Source: Novosphingobium sp. PhB57 (GTDB lineage Bacteria > Pseudomonadota > Alphaproteobacteria > Sphingomonadales > Sphingomonadaceae). Taken from it: a DNA stretch of 64,000 nucleotides. The position numbers and the translations under genes are program-made. Each line of letters begins with the position of its first letter. Within the stretch, counting starts at the first letter, position 1. Of the stretch, positions 1 to 8,879 are shown one piece after another. The stretch covers positions 248,001 to 312,000 of the forward strand of contig NZ_SMBO01000002.1 in NCBI RefSeq assembly GCF_004342985.1, read 5' to 3'. Under the pieces are notes generated by a model that saw nothing but the letters and a program-made list of their open reading frames with translations, was not told the DNA's origin and made no database searches.

Positions 1-12
1 GAATTTCTTCAT
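1..12 (-). CDS. Possible start of a gene running off the left edge
   Basis: Reading leftward, the first twelve bases give ATG AAG AAA TTC (Met-Lys-Lys-Phe), preceded at about five bases by a strong purine-rich ribosome site (GAGGGAAG, positions 18-25 on the reverse strand). This looks like the true start of a gene whose body lies outside the window. Nothing can be said about its product. Confidence 0.35.
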
Positions 13-149
13 GATGACTTCCCTCTGTTGCACCGGACGCGGGGCGACCCGGCCTTCCCAACCCGGTTCGACCTTAAGCCGGAATTCCCGGCACGCAAAT
101 GACTATTGCTGTGAGATTTCCCGAAGGAAAAATCGGGATGGCGCAGCGG

Positions 150-1019
150 CTATTCCGGCAAGACCGCCATGTTGTCGATCAGGCGGGTCGTGCCGATCCG
201 CGCCGCCACCAAAAGACGCATCGGCGCGGTCCCGCGCGAATCCAGCGGGGCAAGGCTGTCGGCATCGCGAAGCTCGGCATAGTCGACCGAGGAGAAGCCG
301 CCTGCCAGCAAGGCGTCCTTCAGATGGCCGATGCAGGCCGCTACGGGCTCGCCGTTCCGAATGCCCGCGATCGCGACTTTCATGGCCATCGGCAGGGTGA
401 CGGCCTGCAGGCGCTGCTCGGCCGTGAGGTAGGCATTGCGCGAGGACATGGCGAGGCCGTCCTCCTCGCGGACGGTGGCCACGCCCAGCACGGCGTCGGC
501 GTGGGGCCTGGTCAGGTCCAGATCGCGGGCCATGCGGCGGATCACGGCGAGCTGCTGCCAGTCCTTCTCGCCGAACAGCGCCACGTCGGGCAGGACCTGG
601 TGGAACAGCTTGCACACCACGGTGGCGACGCCGTCGAAGTGACCGGGGCGCGATGCGCCGCAAAGGCCGTCGCTGACGCCGGTGACGGAGATATTGGTGG
701 CAAAGCCCTGCGGGTACATCGCCTCCACGGTGGGTGCCCAGACCAGGTCCACCCCTTCCGCTTCCAGCAGCGCACAATCGCGCTCCAGCTGGCGGGGATA
801 CTTGTCGAGATCCTCGTTCGCGCCGAATTGCAGCGGGTTCACGAAGATCGAGACGACGACGTGATCGGCCTGCTTCCGCGCTTCGCGCACCAGTGTCAGA
901 TGGCCTTCATGGAGCGCGCCCATGGTCGGCACCAGGGCGACGGTTTTCGGCCCGTCGGGCGACTGGCGCAGGGCGGCAACGGCACGGCGCAGTGGATCAA
1001 GGCTGTGGAGGGTTTGCAT
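150..1019 (-). CDS. panC: Pantoate--beta-alanine ligase
   Basis: Makes pantothenate from pantoate and beta-alanine with ATP, the last step before coenzyme A synthesis; cytosolic. The 289-residue length is normal. The nucleotidyltransferase signature VPTMGALHEGH lies near residues 30-40, followed by FVNPLQF, the ATP/pantoate loop GASRPGHFDG, FGEKDWQQL and the KMSKS-like EEDGLAMSSRN, so every active-site block is present. It diverges from mipZ across about 190 bases. The ATG start at 1019 places the protein's usual N-terminus correctly. No defect seen. Confidence 0.96.
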   Translation of the reverse strand: MQTLHSLDPLRRAVAALRQSPDGPKTVALVPTMGALHEGHLTLVREARKQADHVVVSIFVNPLQFGANEDLDKYPRQLERDCALLEAEGVDLVWAPTVEAMYPQGFATNISVTGVSDGLCGASRPGHFDGVATVVCKLFHQVLPDVALFGEKDWQQLAVIRRMARDLDLTRPHADAVLGVATVREEDGLAMSSRNAYLTAEQRLQAVTLPMAMKVAIAGIRNGEPVAACIGHLKDALLAGGFSSVDYAELRDADSLAPLDSRGTAPMRLLVAARIGTTRLIDNMAVLPE

Positions 1020-1137
1020 TGGGTGTCACTGCTCCGATAGGATGCACTTGACCGGTGGTCGCGCCTGCCCTTAGCCGCACCGCGCCCCGGGCGGCAATGG
1101 GTTTGACCCGCTTCGGCGGTTAAGGATTTGATTTCGC

Positions 1138-1190
1138 TTCCCGGGCTAAAGTCCGGGGGCAGCGAATCCGGGCTAGGGCCCGGGGGCAAC
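1138..1190. repeat. Two tandem GC-rich palindromic units
   Basis: Two imperfect copies of a CCCGGGCT...GCCCGGG-type unit lie side by side between panC and mipZ; each is itself nearly palindromic (CCGGGCTAGGGCCCGG in the second). The unit lies within about 70 bases upstream of the mipZ start, so it may fold in the mipZ leader. Function unknown. Confidence 0.5.
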
Positions 1191-1210
1191 AGGGAAAGCG
1201 AACAGGGTCC

Positions 1211-2023
1211 GTGACAGCGCATCGCATCGTCTTCGCCAATGAAAAAGGCGGCACCGGCAAGTCCACGACAGCCGTCCACGTCGCCATCGCGCTCGCCTAT
1301 CAGGGCGCCAAGGTCGCCGCGATCGATCTCGATCCGCGCCAGCGCACTTTGTACCGCTATCTGGAGAACCGCGTCGAAACCGAGCGCCGCCGCGAAATCG
1401 CGCTGCCCGGCGCTCGCTTCTCGGTCTACGACGGCGAGGATATCGGCGAGCTGGACGATCTGGCCGAAGCCATCGCCGATGGTTACGACTTCCTGATCTT
1501 CGACACGCCCGGCCGTGACGACCAGTTCGCCCGCCACGTCGCGGCAACGGCCGATACCCTGGTCACCCCGCTGAACGACAGCTTCATCGACTTCGACCTC
1601 ATCGGGCAGGTCGAGAGCGAATCGTTCAAGGTGAAGAAGCTTTCGTTCTACGCCGAACTCATGTGGGAAACCCGCAAGAAGCGCGGCCTCAAGACCATCA
1701 ACGAAGGTCGCCGCGAACTCGACTGGGTGGTGGTGCGCAACCGCGTCCAGCACGTCGAGGCGAAGAACATGCGCCGCCTGGAAGGCGCGCTGCTCGAACT
1801 GTCCAAGCGCGTCGGCTTCCGCATTTCCAACGGGCTTTCCGAGCGCGTCATCTTCCGCGAGCTGTTCCCCTCGGGCCTGACCCTGCTCGACAAGGGGCAT
1901 CTTGGCGAACTCGGCACCAGCCATCTCGTGGCGCGCCAGGAACTGCGCCAGCTGGTGGCGGGGCTCAACCTGCCGATGCCGACGAACCGTGAGCCGGATC
2001 TCCAACTCGCCGGCGACGAATGA
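1211..2023 (+). CDS. mipZ: ParA/MinD-family division-site ATPase MipZ
   Basis: In alphaproteobacteria MipZ forms a gradient from the ParB-bound poles and inhibits FtsZ, placing the division septum at mid-cell. The 270-residue protein opens with a deviant Walker A, EKGGTGKST, near residues 11-19, has the switch I region DLDPRQRTLYRYLENR typical of MipZ, and DTPGRDD as the switch II/Walker B region. GTG is the start; the ribosome site is weak (AGGG). Its last bases overlap the following J-domain gene (ATGA), suggesting co-translation. Family call is firm from the whole-length resemblance. Confidence 0.93.
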   Translation: MTAHRIVFANEKGGTGKSTTAVHVAIALAYQGAKVAAIDLDPRQRTLYRYLENRVETERRREIALPGARFSVYDGEDIGELDDLAEAIADGYDFLIFDTPGRDDQFARHVAATADTLVTPLNDSFIDFDLIGQVESESFKVKKLSFYAELMWETRKKRGLKTINEGRRELDWVVVRNRVQHVEAKNMRRLEGALLELSKRVGFRISNGLSERVIFRELFPSGLTLLDKGHLGELGTSHLVARQELRQLVAGLNLPMPTNREPDLQLAGDE

Positions 2024-2316
2024 AACTGCTCTGGCTCATCGCGCTCGGCTGCATTGCCTGGCGGCTGATCAAGGGGCGCTGGCCGTGGCAGGGCAAGGCG
2101 CTGCCCGGTCCCTCCTTCGCGGACGTTCACGCCAGCGCGCAGGCGCGGGCGCTGCTGGGCGTGAGTGAAGGCGCGGACCGCCGCGAAATCCTCGACGCGC
2201 ACCGCCGCGTCGTCGCGCAAGTCCATCCCGACCGGGGCGGCACGAACGAGAAAGTTCACGAAGCGAACGCGGCGCGCGATCTCCTGCTGGCCAGGCTGAG
2301 CAGCCCGCAGGCCTGA
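2020..2316 (+). CDS. Small membrane-anchored J-domain protein
   Basis: A 98-residue protein with one hydrophobic N-terminal helix (about residues 2-15) followed by a basic stretch and a truncated J domain at residues 45-95 carrying the HPD motif (QVHPDRGG), which stimulates the ATPase of DnaK-type chaperones. It resembles the short TIM14/DjlA-like J proteins found beside mipZ in relatives. It overlaps mipZ by four bases and ends three bases before the phosphomannomutase gene, so the three form an operon. The client is unknown. Confidence 0.85.
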   Translation: MKLLWLIALGCIAWRLIKGRWPWQGKALPGPSFADVHASAQARALLGVSEGADRREILDAHRRVVAQVHPDRGGTNEKVHEANAARDLLLARLSSPQA

Positions 2317-2318
2317 AC

Positions 2319-3722
2319 ATGGGCCACAGGTTCGATCCCACCATCCTGCGCGAATACGACATTCGCGGCGTGGTCGGCCGGGATCTCGGGCCGCAGGACG
2401 CTCATGCGATCGGCCGGGGCTTTGCCACCGTGCTGCGCCGCGCCGGGGGGCGCAAGGTGGCGGTGGGCTACGACGGCCGCCTCAGTTCCCCCATGCTGGA
2501 AGCGGCGCTGGTCGAAGGGCTGCGCGCCAGCGGCGCGGACGTGGTCCGCATCGGCCTGGGGCCGACGCCGATGCTCTATTATGCCGAGGCGACGTCGGGC
2601 GACGTGCAGGGCGGCATCCAGATCACCGGCAGCCACAATCCCGCCGATCACAACGGCTTCAAGCTGGTGCTGGGCGGGCGGCCGTTCTTCGGCTCCGATA
2701 TCGTCCGCCTGGGCGAGATGGCGGCGGTGGGCGACTGGGACGAGGGCGCCGGGCAGGTCGAGCAGCGCGAGGTGCTGGAGGCTTATGTCGATCGCATCGC
2801 GCAGGGCGTTTCGGGGCTCTCGCACGAGGGTCTTGCCGGTCTGCGGATCGGCTGGGATGCCGGCAACGGCGCGGCCGGACCGGCGCTGGAGCGGCTCGCG
2901 GCGCGCCTGCCGGGCGAGCACCATCTGCTGTTCACGCAAGTGGACGGTACTTTCCCGAACCACCATCCCGATCCCACGGAAGAGCGGAACCTGGCGGACC
3001 TGAAGGCGCTCGTCGCCGCGAAGGGCCTGGACTTCGGGGTGGCTTTCGACGGCGATGCCGACCGGATCGGCGCCGTCGACGGCCTGGGCCGGGTGATCTG
3101 GGGCGACCAACTGCTCGGGATCTTCGCGGAAGACGTGCTGGCGCGCATGCCGGGGGCGACGGTGATCGCCGACGTCAAGGCGTCCGGCGCCGTGTTCGAC
3201 ACGATTGCGCGCCACGGCGGGCGCCCGCTCATGTGGAAAAGCGGCCATTCGCACATGAAGGCCAAGATGAAGGAGACCGGCGCGCTGCTGGCAGGCGAAA
3301 CCAGCGCCCATGTCTTCTTTGCGGACGAATTCTACGGTTTCGACGACGGTCTCTATGCGGCGGTCAGGCTGATGGCGGCCACGGTCCGGCTGGGGCGCTC
3401 GGTGACCGAACTGCGCGGCGCGATGCCGGAGATGCTCAATACGCCGGAACTGCGGTTCCGGGTGGACGAGGCGCGCAAGTTCGCGGCCGTCGCGGAAGTG
3501 CGCGCGCGGCTTGCCGAGGCGAGGGCGGTTTTCGTCGACATGGACGGCGTTCGCGTCACCACGCCCGATGGCTGGTGGCTGCTGCGCGCTTCCAATACGC
3601 AGGACGTGCTCGTCGCCCGTGCGGAAAGTCACTCGGCCGAGGGGCTGGAGCGGCTGGTGGGCGAGATCGACGGGCAACTGGCGGCCTCGGGCCTGCAACG
3701 CGGGCCGCAGGCGGGGCACTAG
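2319..3722 (+). CDS. Phosphomannomutase/phosphoglucomutase (AlgC type)
   Basis: Interconverts hexose 6-phosphates and 1-phosphates to feed nucleotide-sugar synthesis for surface polysaccharides; cytosolic. The 467-residue protein shows the alpha-D-phosphohexomutase order: phosphoserine loop TGSHNP with Ser105, metal-binding DGDAD at residues 244-248, sugar-binding loop GETSAH near residue 330 (GEMSGH in many relatives), and a C-terminal phosphate-binding loop RASNTQ. Start ATG follows the J-domain stop by two bases. Whether mannose or glucose is preferred cannot be told from sequence. Confidence 0.93.
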   Translation: MGHRFDPTILREYDIRGVVGRDLGPQDAHAIGRGFATVLRRAGGRKVAVGYDGRLSSPMLEAALVEGLRASGADVVRIGLGPTPMLYYAEATSGDVQGGIQITGSHNPADHNGFKLVLGGRPFFGSDIVRLGEMAAVGDWDEGAGQVEQREVLEAYVDRIAQGVSGLSHEGLAGLRIGWDAGNGAAGPALERLAARLPGEHHLLFTQVDGTFPNHHPDPTEERNLADLKALVAAKGLDFGVAFDGDADRIGAVDGLGRVIWGDQLLGIFAEDVLARMPGATVIADVKASGAVFDTIARHGGRPLMWKSGHSHMKAKMKETGALLAGETSAHVFFADEFYGFDDGLYAAVRLMAATVRLGRSVTELRGAMPEMLNTPELRFRVDEARKFAAVAEVRARLAEARAVFVDMDGVRVTTPDGWWLLRASNTQDVLVARAESHSAEGLERLVGEIDGQLAASGLQRGPQAGH

Positions 3723-3728
3723 CCGCCC

Positions 3729-5000
3729 TTAGCGCAGGACGAGCCAGGCAAGGCCCACGGCCAGGGCGCTGCCGACCAGGGGGATCACCCCGTCGCGGCC
3801 TTTCTCCCATCCGGCCACGCTGGCGACCACGCCGGCCTTGAACAGGGTGTTGAGCGCCACCGGCACTGCCAGGACCAGTCCGGCGGTACGCGGATCGAGC
3901 GTCTGGCCGGCCAATCCGCCCATGGTGATGATGGCGGAATCGACGTCCACCGTGCCCGAGATCGCTAGGACCAGCGCAAGGCCGCGGTCCCCGAAATTCT
4001 GCAGCACCCATAGCGAGGCGACGGTGAGCACCATGACCAGACCGGCGAGCATCAGCGCGGGGGCGACGTCGAAGGGATTGCGGATCGTCATCTCGTGGCT
4101 GGTGTCGCCCACTTCGGCGAAGCGTGTGCGGTGGAGATACCAGGCGGCCAGCGCGAGGCTGACCGTGAGGCCCGGGGCGATGAGCCTGACCAGCATCGGC
4201 AAGGCGGCCGGCGCGAGCAGGCCGGTCAGGACCATCACGCGCAGGAACATGACGACGGAGGATACCGATACCGCAGAGGCCAGCACGGGCGCCGGTATGG
4301 CGCCGTCCTTCATGCGGTTGGCGATCGAGGCGGTGACCGCGGTCGAGGAGACCAGCGCGCCGGCCGCGGCCGTGGCGATGACCCCGCGGGCCGCGCCGAC
4401 GATGCGGGTGGCGAAGTAGCCCGCGAAGGAAAAGCCGGAGACCAGCACCACGATCAGCCAGAGCTTCCGCGGATTCCACGCGCCGTAAGGGCCGAAATCC
4501 TGGTTGGGCAGGAGCGGCAGGATCACCAGCGCGATCAGGGCGAACCGGGCGATCGAGAGCACCTCGCGGTGGCTGAGGCGATCTATCCAGCCGTGCAATT
4601 GCTCGCGCATGGCGAGCAGCAGGACCATGACCACCGCGATCACGGTGCCGATCAGCCGCTCGCCCAGGCCCACCATCAGGCCGCTCGCCAGAGTCAGCAG
4701 CGCGACGACGCCGGATGTGCCGCTGACGCTGCTGTTCAGCCGCGCGTCCCGCCAGTAGCCCACGATCACCAGCAGGGCGGCGGCGCCGAGCAGGACGGTG
4801 GCCGGGCCGGGGGCGGGGGCGAAGAGAATGCCCGCAAGCCCGCCGGCAAGGCCCATCAGGGCAAAAGTGCGGATGCCGGCGAAGCGCGACCCGTCGGCCT
4901 GTTCGCGCGCGGCCCAGCCGCGTTGCAGGCCCACCAGCAGCCCCAGTGCGAGGCTGACGGCCAGGGCGATCAGGTGTCTGAGATCGAGATCCGTTGGCAT
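3729..5000 (-). CDS. MgtC/SapB-family membrane protein with DUF4010
   Basis: A strongly hydrophobic protein of 423 residues with many predicted membrane helices. The N-terminal part (LIALAVSLALGLLVGLQRGW) is the MgtC/SapB-like domain and the remainder matches the DUF4010 type. Members are thought to act in ion homeostasis, but the substrate is not known. I place the start at the ATG at 5000 (MPTDLDLRH) because residues upstream of it in the same frame are arginine-rich and not conserved-looking. It converges with the phosphomannomutase gene with six bases between. Confidence 0.85.
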   Translation of the reverse strand: MPTDLDLRHLIALAVSLALGLLVGLQRGWAAREQADGSRFAGIRTFALMGLAGGLAGILFAPAPGPATVLLGAAALLVIVGYWRDARLNSSVSGTSGVVALLTLASGLMVGLGERLIGTVIAVVMVLLLAMREQLHGWIDRLSHREVLSIARFALIALVILPLLPNQDFGPYGAWNPRKLWLIVVLVSGFSFAGYFATRIVGAARGVIATAAAGALVSSTAVTASIANRMKDGAIPAPVLASAVSVSSVVMFLRVMVLTGLLAPAALPMLVRLIAPGLTVSLALAAWYLHRTRFAEVGDTSHEMTIRNPFDVAPALMLAGLVMVLTVASLWVLQNFGDRGLALVLAISGTVDVDSAIITMGGLAGQTLDPRTAGLVLAVPVALNTLFKAGVVASVAGWEKGRDGVIPLVGSALAVGLAWLVLR

Positions 5001-5174
5001 CGTCACCCTGGCCCTCGCTGCTGGGAACCGGCCGACCATCCGCGAAGGGGCACAAGTACGCAAGAAGATTGGCGCAACCGCGCCGCATGCTCGGGCTTTC
5101 CTGTTGTTCGCCCCCATGCTTCAACGGAGCCGTGCTGCAACCACCTGAGCGATGACCGTGCCGAGATCGACTTC

Positions 5175-7637
5175 ATGACGCCGGCAACGGCCGTCCCTCC
5201 CGAGCTTGGCGACTGGTTCGCCGGGCGCGGATGGCGCGTGCGGCGGCACCAGCTGGAGATGCTGGAAGCCTCCGACCGCGGACTTCACGCCTTGCTGGTG
5301 GCCGATACCGGCGCCGGCAAGACGCTGGCGGGCTTCCTGCCCACCCTGGCGGCGTTCTGTCCCTCGCGGCTGGACGGCGGGCCGCTGCCCGAGGGCCTGC
5401 ACACGCTCTACGTCTCGCCGCTCAAGGCGCTGGCGCACGACGTTCAGCGCAATCTCCTGACGCCCGTGGAGGAGATGGGACTGCCGATCCGTATCGAGAC
5501 CCGCAGCGGCGATACCCCCTCGGACCGCAAGGCCCGCCAGCGCGCCCGGCCGCCGCATGTGCTGCTGACCACGCCCGAATCGCTCTCGCTCCTGCTGAGC
5601 TATCCCGAGGCGCCCACGATGTTTGCCGGGCTTCGGCGCGTGGTCATCGATGAAATTCACGCCTTCGCCACCGGCAAGCGCGGCGATCTCCTGGCGCTGG
5701 CCTTGTCCCGGCTGCAGGCGCTTTCGCCGGCGCTGCAACGCGCGGGCCTGTCGGCGACGCTGGCGGACCCTGACGCCTTTCGCGGCTGGCTCGCGCCCTG
5801 GGGCGAGATCGATGCCGTCCAGCTCGTCGAAGGCGAGGCCGGCGCCGAGCCCGAAGTGTCGATCCTGCTGCCGCAGGAAGAACGCATCCCGTGGAGCGGC
5901 CACGCCGCCACCTGGGCGATCCCGCAGCTGATCCAGCAGGTCAAGGCCCACCGCACCACGCTGATCTTCACGAACACGCGCTTCCTGGCGGAATATATCT
6001 TCCAGGAGTTGTGGAACGCTAACGAGGACAACCTGCCGATCGGCATCCACCATGGCTCGCTCTCCAAGGAGGCGCGGCGCAAGGTGGAAGGGGCGATGGC
6101 GGAGGGGCGGCTGCGGGCCCTGGTCTGCACCGCCAGCCTGGATCTCGGGGTGGACTGGGGCGACATCGACCTGGTCGTGCAGATGGGCGCGCCGAAGGGA
6201 TCTTCGCGTCTGCTCCAGCGCATCGGTCGCGCCAATCACCGGCTCGACCAGCCGAGCAAGGCGCTGCTGGTGCCGGGCAACCGGTTCGAGTTTCTCGAGG
6301 CTTTCGCCGCGCAGCAGGCCGTTCACGAGGGCCAGCGCGATGGCGAACCGTTCCGGCCCGGCGGCCTAGACGTCCTGGCCCAGCACGTCATGGCCGTCGC
6401 CTGCGCGGGTCCGTTTCGCGAGGATGCGCTGCTATCGGAAGTGCGCTCGTCGCTGGCCTATGCCTGGGTGGACGAGGCTATTTTCGCGCGCGTGCTCGAT
6501 TTCGTGGCGACCGGGGGGTACGCGCTGCGCTCCTACGATCGCTTCCGCCGGATCGTGCGCGAGAAGGACGGGACCTGGCGGCTGACCCACCCAGAGCATG
6601 CCGCACGCCACCGGCTCAACGCCGGGATCATCGTCGATTCAGAGATGCTCGACGTGCGCTTTCGCAACGGCCGCTCGCTCGGCAAGGTCGAGGAGGGGTT
6701 CGGGGCGAGCCTCAAGCCGGGGGACACTTTCCGCTTCGCCGGAATGGACCTGGAAGTGGAGGCGCTGCGCGAACTGGAGCTGGTCGTGCGCGCGGCGCGG
6801 CGCTCGGCGACGATCCCCAGCTACATGGGCCAGCGCATGCCGATCTCGACCCATCTTGCGGACCGGGTGCGTGCCATGCTGTTCGACCGCGCCGGCTGGT
6901 CGCGTTTTCCCGACGACGTGCGCGAATGGCTCGAAGTGCAGGACTGGCGCTCGCACTTGCCCGCGCCCGGGCGTCTGCTGGTGGAGAGCTTCCCACACCA
7001 GGGCCGCGCCTACACCACCTATTACACCTTCGAGGGCTGGCCGGCGAACCAGTCGCTGGGGATGCTCGTGACGCGGCGGATGGAAGACCGGGGGCTGGGG
7101 CCGCTCGGCTTCGTGGCGACGGACTATGCGCTGGTGGTCTATGGTCTCAAGCCGGTGGACGATCCGGCCTCGCTGCTCTCGCCGGACATCCTGACGCACG
7201 AATTCGTCGACTGGGTGCAGCAGTCCTATCTTCTGCGCCGGGCTTTCCGGGAGGTTGCGGTGATTTCCGGCCTTGTCGAGCGGCAGCAGCCGGGCAAGCG
7301 CAAAACCGGGCGGCAGGTGACCTTCTCGACCGACCTGATCTACGATGTCCTGCGCAAGTACGAACCCGATCACCTCCTGATCGAGGCGGCCTGGGCCGAT
7401 GCTCGGGCGCGGATGACCGACGTGGCGCGCGTGGCCGATGTGCTGGACCGCGCGGCGAAGGAAGTGGACCATGTGCGGCTGGAGCGGATCAGCCCGCTCT
7501 CGGTGCCGGCGATTTCGATGATCGGGCGGGAATCGCTGCCCTCGGGATCGGCCGACGAGGATCTGCTGGTGGAGGCGGAAAGCCTGGCCTCCATGGCCAT
7601 GCGAGTGGACCCGGTGGCCGAGCCTGAGGAAGACTGA
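5175..7637 (+). CDS. Ligase-associated DNA damage response DEXH-box helicase (Lhr family)
   Basis: An 820-residue superfamily 2 helicase of the Lhr-like TIGR04121 type, thought to act in DNA repair with an ATP-dependent ligase, a nuclease and the phosphoesterase PdeM. Motifs in order: Walker A ADTGAGKT near residue 45, DEIH (VVIDEIHAF), SAT (GLSATLAD), the domain-2 block TASLDLGVDWG, and motif VI QRIGRANHRLD, followed by the long C-terminal region of the family. ATG 5175 gives the usual N-terminus; the frame is open further upstream only as antisense of the previous gene. Its usual ligase, exonuclease and PdeM partners are not adjacent here. Confidence 0.93.
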   Translation: MTPATAVPPELGDWFAGRGWRVRRHQLEMLEASDRGLHALLVADTGAGKTLAGFLPTLAAFCPSRLDGGPLPEGLHTLYVSPLKALAHDVQRNLLTPVEEMGLPIRIETRSGDTPSDRKARQRARPPHVLLTTPESLSLLLSYPEAPTMFAGLRRVVIDEIHAFATGKRGDLLALALSRLQALSPALQRAGLSATLADPDAFRGWLAPWGEIDAVQLVEGEAGAEPEVSILLPQEERIPWSGHAATWAIPQLIQQVKAHRTTLIFTNTRFLAEYIFQELWNANEDNLPIGIHHGSLSKEARRKVEGAMAEGRLRALVCTASLDLGVDWGDIDLVVQMGAPKGSSRLLQRIGRANHRLDQPSKALLVPGNRFEFLEAFAAQQAVHEGQRDGEPFRPGGLDVLAQHVMAVACAGPFREDALLSEVRSSLAYAWVDEAIFARVLDFVATGGYALRSYDRFRRIVREKDGTWRLTHPEHAARHRLNAGIIVDSEMLDVRFRNGRSLGKVEEGFGASLKPGDTFRFAGMDLEVEALRELELVVRAARRSATIPSYMGQRMPISTHLADRVRAMLFDRAGWSRFPDDVREWLEVQDWRSHLPAPGRLLVESFPHQGRAYTTYYTFEGWPANQSLGMLVTRRMEDRGLGPLGFVATDYALVVYGLKPVDDPASLLSPDILTHEFVDWVQQSYLLRRAFREVAVISGLVERQQPGKRKTGRQVTFSTDLIYDVLRKYEPDHLLIEAAWADARARMTDVARVADVLDRAAKEVDHVRLERISPLSVPAISMIGRESLPSGSADEDLLVEAESLASMAMRVDPVAEPEED

Positions 7638-7699
7638 GCCAGACAACCATTTGGCCTGAATAGGACTGGGCCGGCTCCAGACTAAGGCCGCTCAGACAA

Positions 7700-7728
7700 C
7701 AAAAAAGGGGCGGATCGCTCCGCCCCTT
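7700..7728 (-). terminator. Terminator of the tonB-exbBDD operon
   Basis: Read leftward, a 10-bp GC-rich stem (arms 7705-7714 and 7719-7728, four-base loop) is followed by six T residues. It lies about 40 bases beyond the stop of the last exbD gene, a classic intrinsic terminator. Confidence 0.85.
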
Positions 7729-7764
7729 CATTGGTCCTTGAGAGACCGGTTCCGTTCGTTCGGC

Positions 7765-8199
7765 TTACTTGCCGAAGTCGCGGAACTGTTCGTTGCCGAC
7801 GAAGCCGAACTTCGTGACTTGCGCCGCCTTGATCACCTGCAGCACCTGGGCCGAGAGATCGTAGCTGGCGTTCGCTTCCGGCTGGTACTGCAGCTCGGGT
7901 TCGACCGCGTAGCTCAGCGACTGCTTGAGCAGATTCGCGAGGCCCGGGCCGTCGACCGGCGTACCGTTCCAGAGGATCTTGTCGTCCGCGGTGAGAACCA
8001 CCTTGTTGCGGATCGGATCGACCGGAGGAGGCGTGCTCGTCGGAGGGGTTGCAACCGGAAGATCGATGTCGATCGAGTGGGTCGCAACCGGGATGGTAAT
8101 GATGAACATGATGAGGAGAACGAGCATGACGTCGATCAACGGCGTCGTGTTCATTTCCATCATCGGCTCGCCATTTTCCTTGCCGCCTGACATTGCCAT
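7765..8199 (-). CDS. exbD: ExbD/TolR-family biopolymer transport protein (second copy)
   Basis: Inner-membrane component of the proton-driven TonB motor. The 144-residue protein has a short cytoplasmic head, one membrane helix carrying the essential aspartate (NTTPLIDVMLVLLIMF, near residues 18-33) and a periplasmic domain. It is the distal gene of tonB-exbB-exbD-exbD, 29 bases after the first exbD. Two ExbD paralogues in one operon are common in sphingomonads and xanthomonads, where the extra copy is needed only for some substrates; that role is inference here. Confidence 0.93.
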   Translation of the reverse strand: MAMSGGKENGEPMMEMNTTPLIDVMLVLLIMFIITIPVATHSIDIDLPVATPPTSTPPPVDPIRNKVVLTADDKILWNGTPVDGPGLANLLKQSLSYAVEPELQYQPEANASYDLSAQVLQVIKAAQVTKFGFVGNEQFRDFGK

Positions 8200-8228
8200 G
8201 GAAAGTTACTCCTGTTCCTGCCTGAACG

Positions 8229-8762
8229 TCAGCCGTTCGGGTCGACCGGGTTGGTGATGAAGCCAACCGTGGGGTAGCCCGAGATCTGAACGTTGTAGAT
8301 CGCACCGGCAACGCAGCGCCACGGGGCGTTGACGTCACCACGGATGTGGACCTGCGGCACGAGATCGGGGTTGGCCTGAAGGGCCTGCGGGCCGCCTTCG
8401 CGCTTCACGATTGCATCGAGACGCTTGAAAGCCTGGTCGCGCAGTTCCTGCGAGGTCACCGGCGTGATGTTGTTGAAGTAGACTCGGCATTCGCCGTTGC
8501 GCGAAGCGCCGACGTAACCGGGTTCACCCGCTGCCTTGCCCGCATCGTCGGTGGTCGAAACGGTGAGGAGAAGGTTTTCGACCTTGTCCTTCGATTCAAC
8601 GGCCTCGACGACGGGGATCTTCAGCTTTTCGATCGTCTGGATCGCAACCGGAACCGCGATCAGGAAGATGATCAGAAGCACCAGCATGACGTCGACGAGC
8701 GGCGTCGTGTTGATGTCGGACATCGGTGTCTCGGCACCGCCTCCGCCCGAGGATATCGCCAT
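8229..8762 (-). CDS. exbD: ExbD/TolR-family biopolymer transport protein (first copy)
   Basis: A 177-residue ExbD with the same layout as its neighbour: cytoplasmic head, membrane helix with the proton-pathway aspartate (NTTPLVDVMLVLLIIF), then a periplasmic domain about 30 residues longer, containing two cysteines (NGECRVYF and WRCVAGA) that could form a disulfide. Together with ExbB it converts the proton gradient into force transmitted by TonB to outer-membrane receptors. It begins about 117 bases after the end of exbB. Confidence 0.93.
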   Translation of the reverse strand: MAISSGGGGAETPMSDINTTPLVDVMLVLLIIFLIAVPVAIQTIEKLKIPVVEAVESKDKVENLLLTVSTTDDAGKAAGEPGYVGASRNGECRVYFNNITPVTSQELRDQAFKRLDAIVKREGGPQALQANPDLVPQVHIRGDVNAPWRCVAGAIYNVQISGYPTVGFITNPVDPNG

Positions 8763-8879
8763 AGTTTTATCCTAATCCTTGCGTTGCCCTGGGCAGGCGA
8801 CGGACGCGCATGCAACGCACCGCCGCCTGAGTCCCTCGGATGTGGCCTGCCGTCCTGCGACAGGCCCATCCCATGCTGC

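Noticed and set aside
2256..3719. Long open frame antisense to the phosphomannomutase gene
   Set aside because: High GC makes long antisense frames common; the protein is arginine/histidine-rich with no family likeness, while the sense strand has every active-site motif.
4095..5174. Upstream extension of the helicase frame by about 360 codons
   Set aside because: It is antisense to the DUF4010 gene and lies far outside the family's length; ATG 5175 gives the normal N-terminus.
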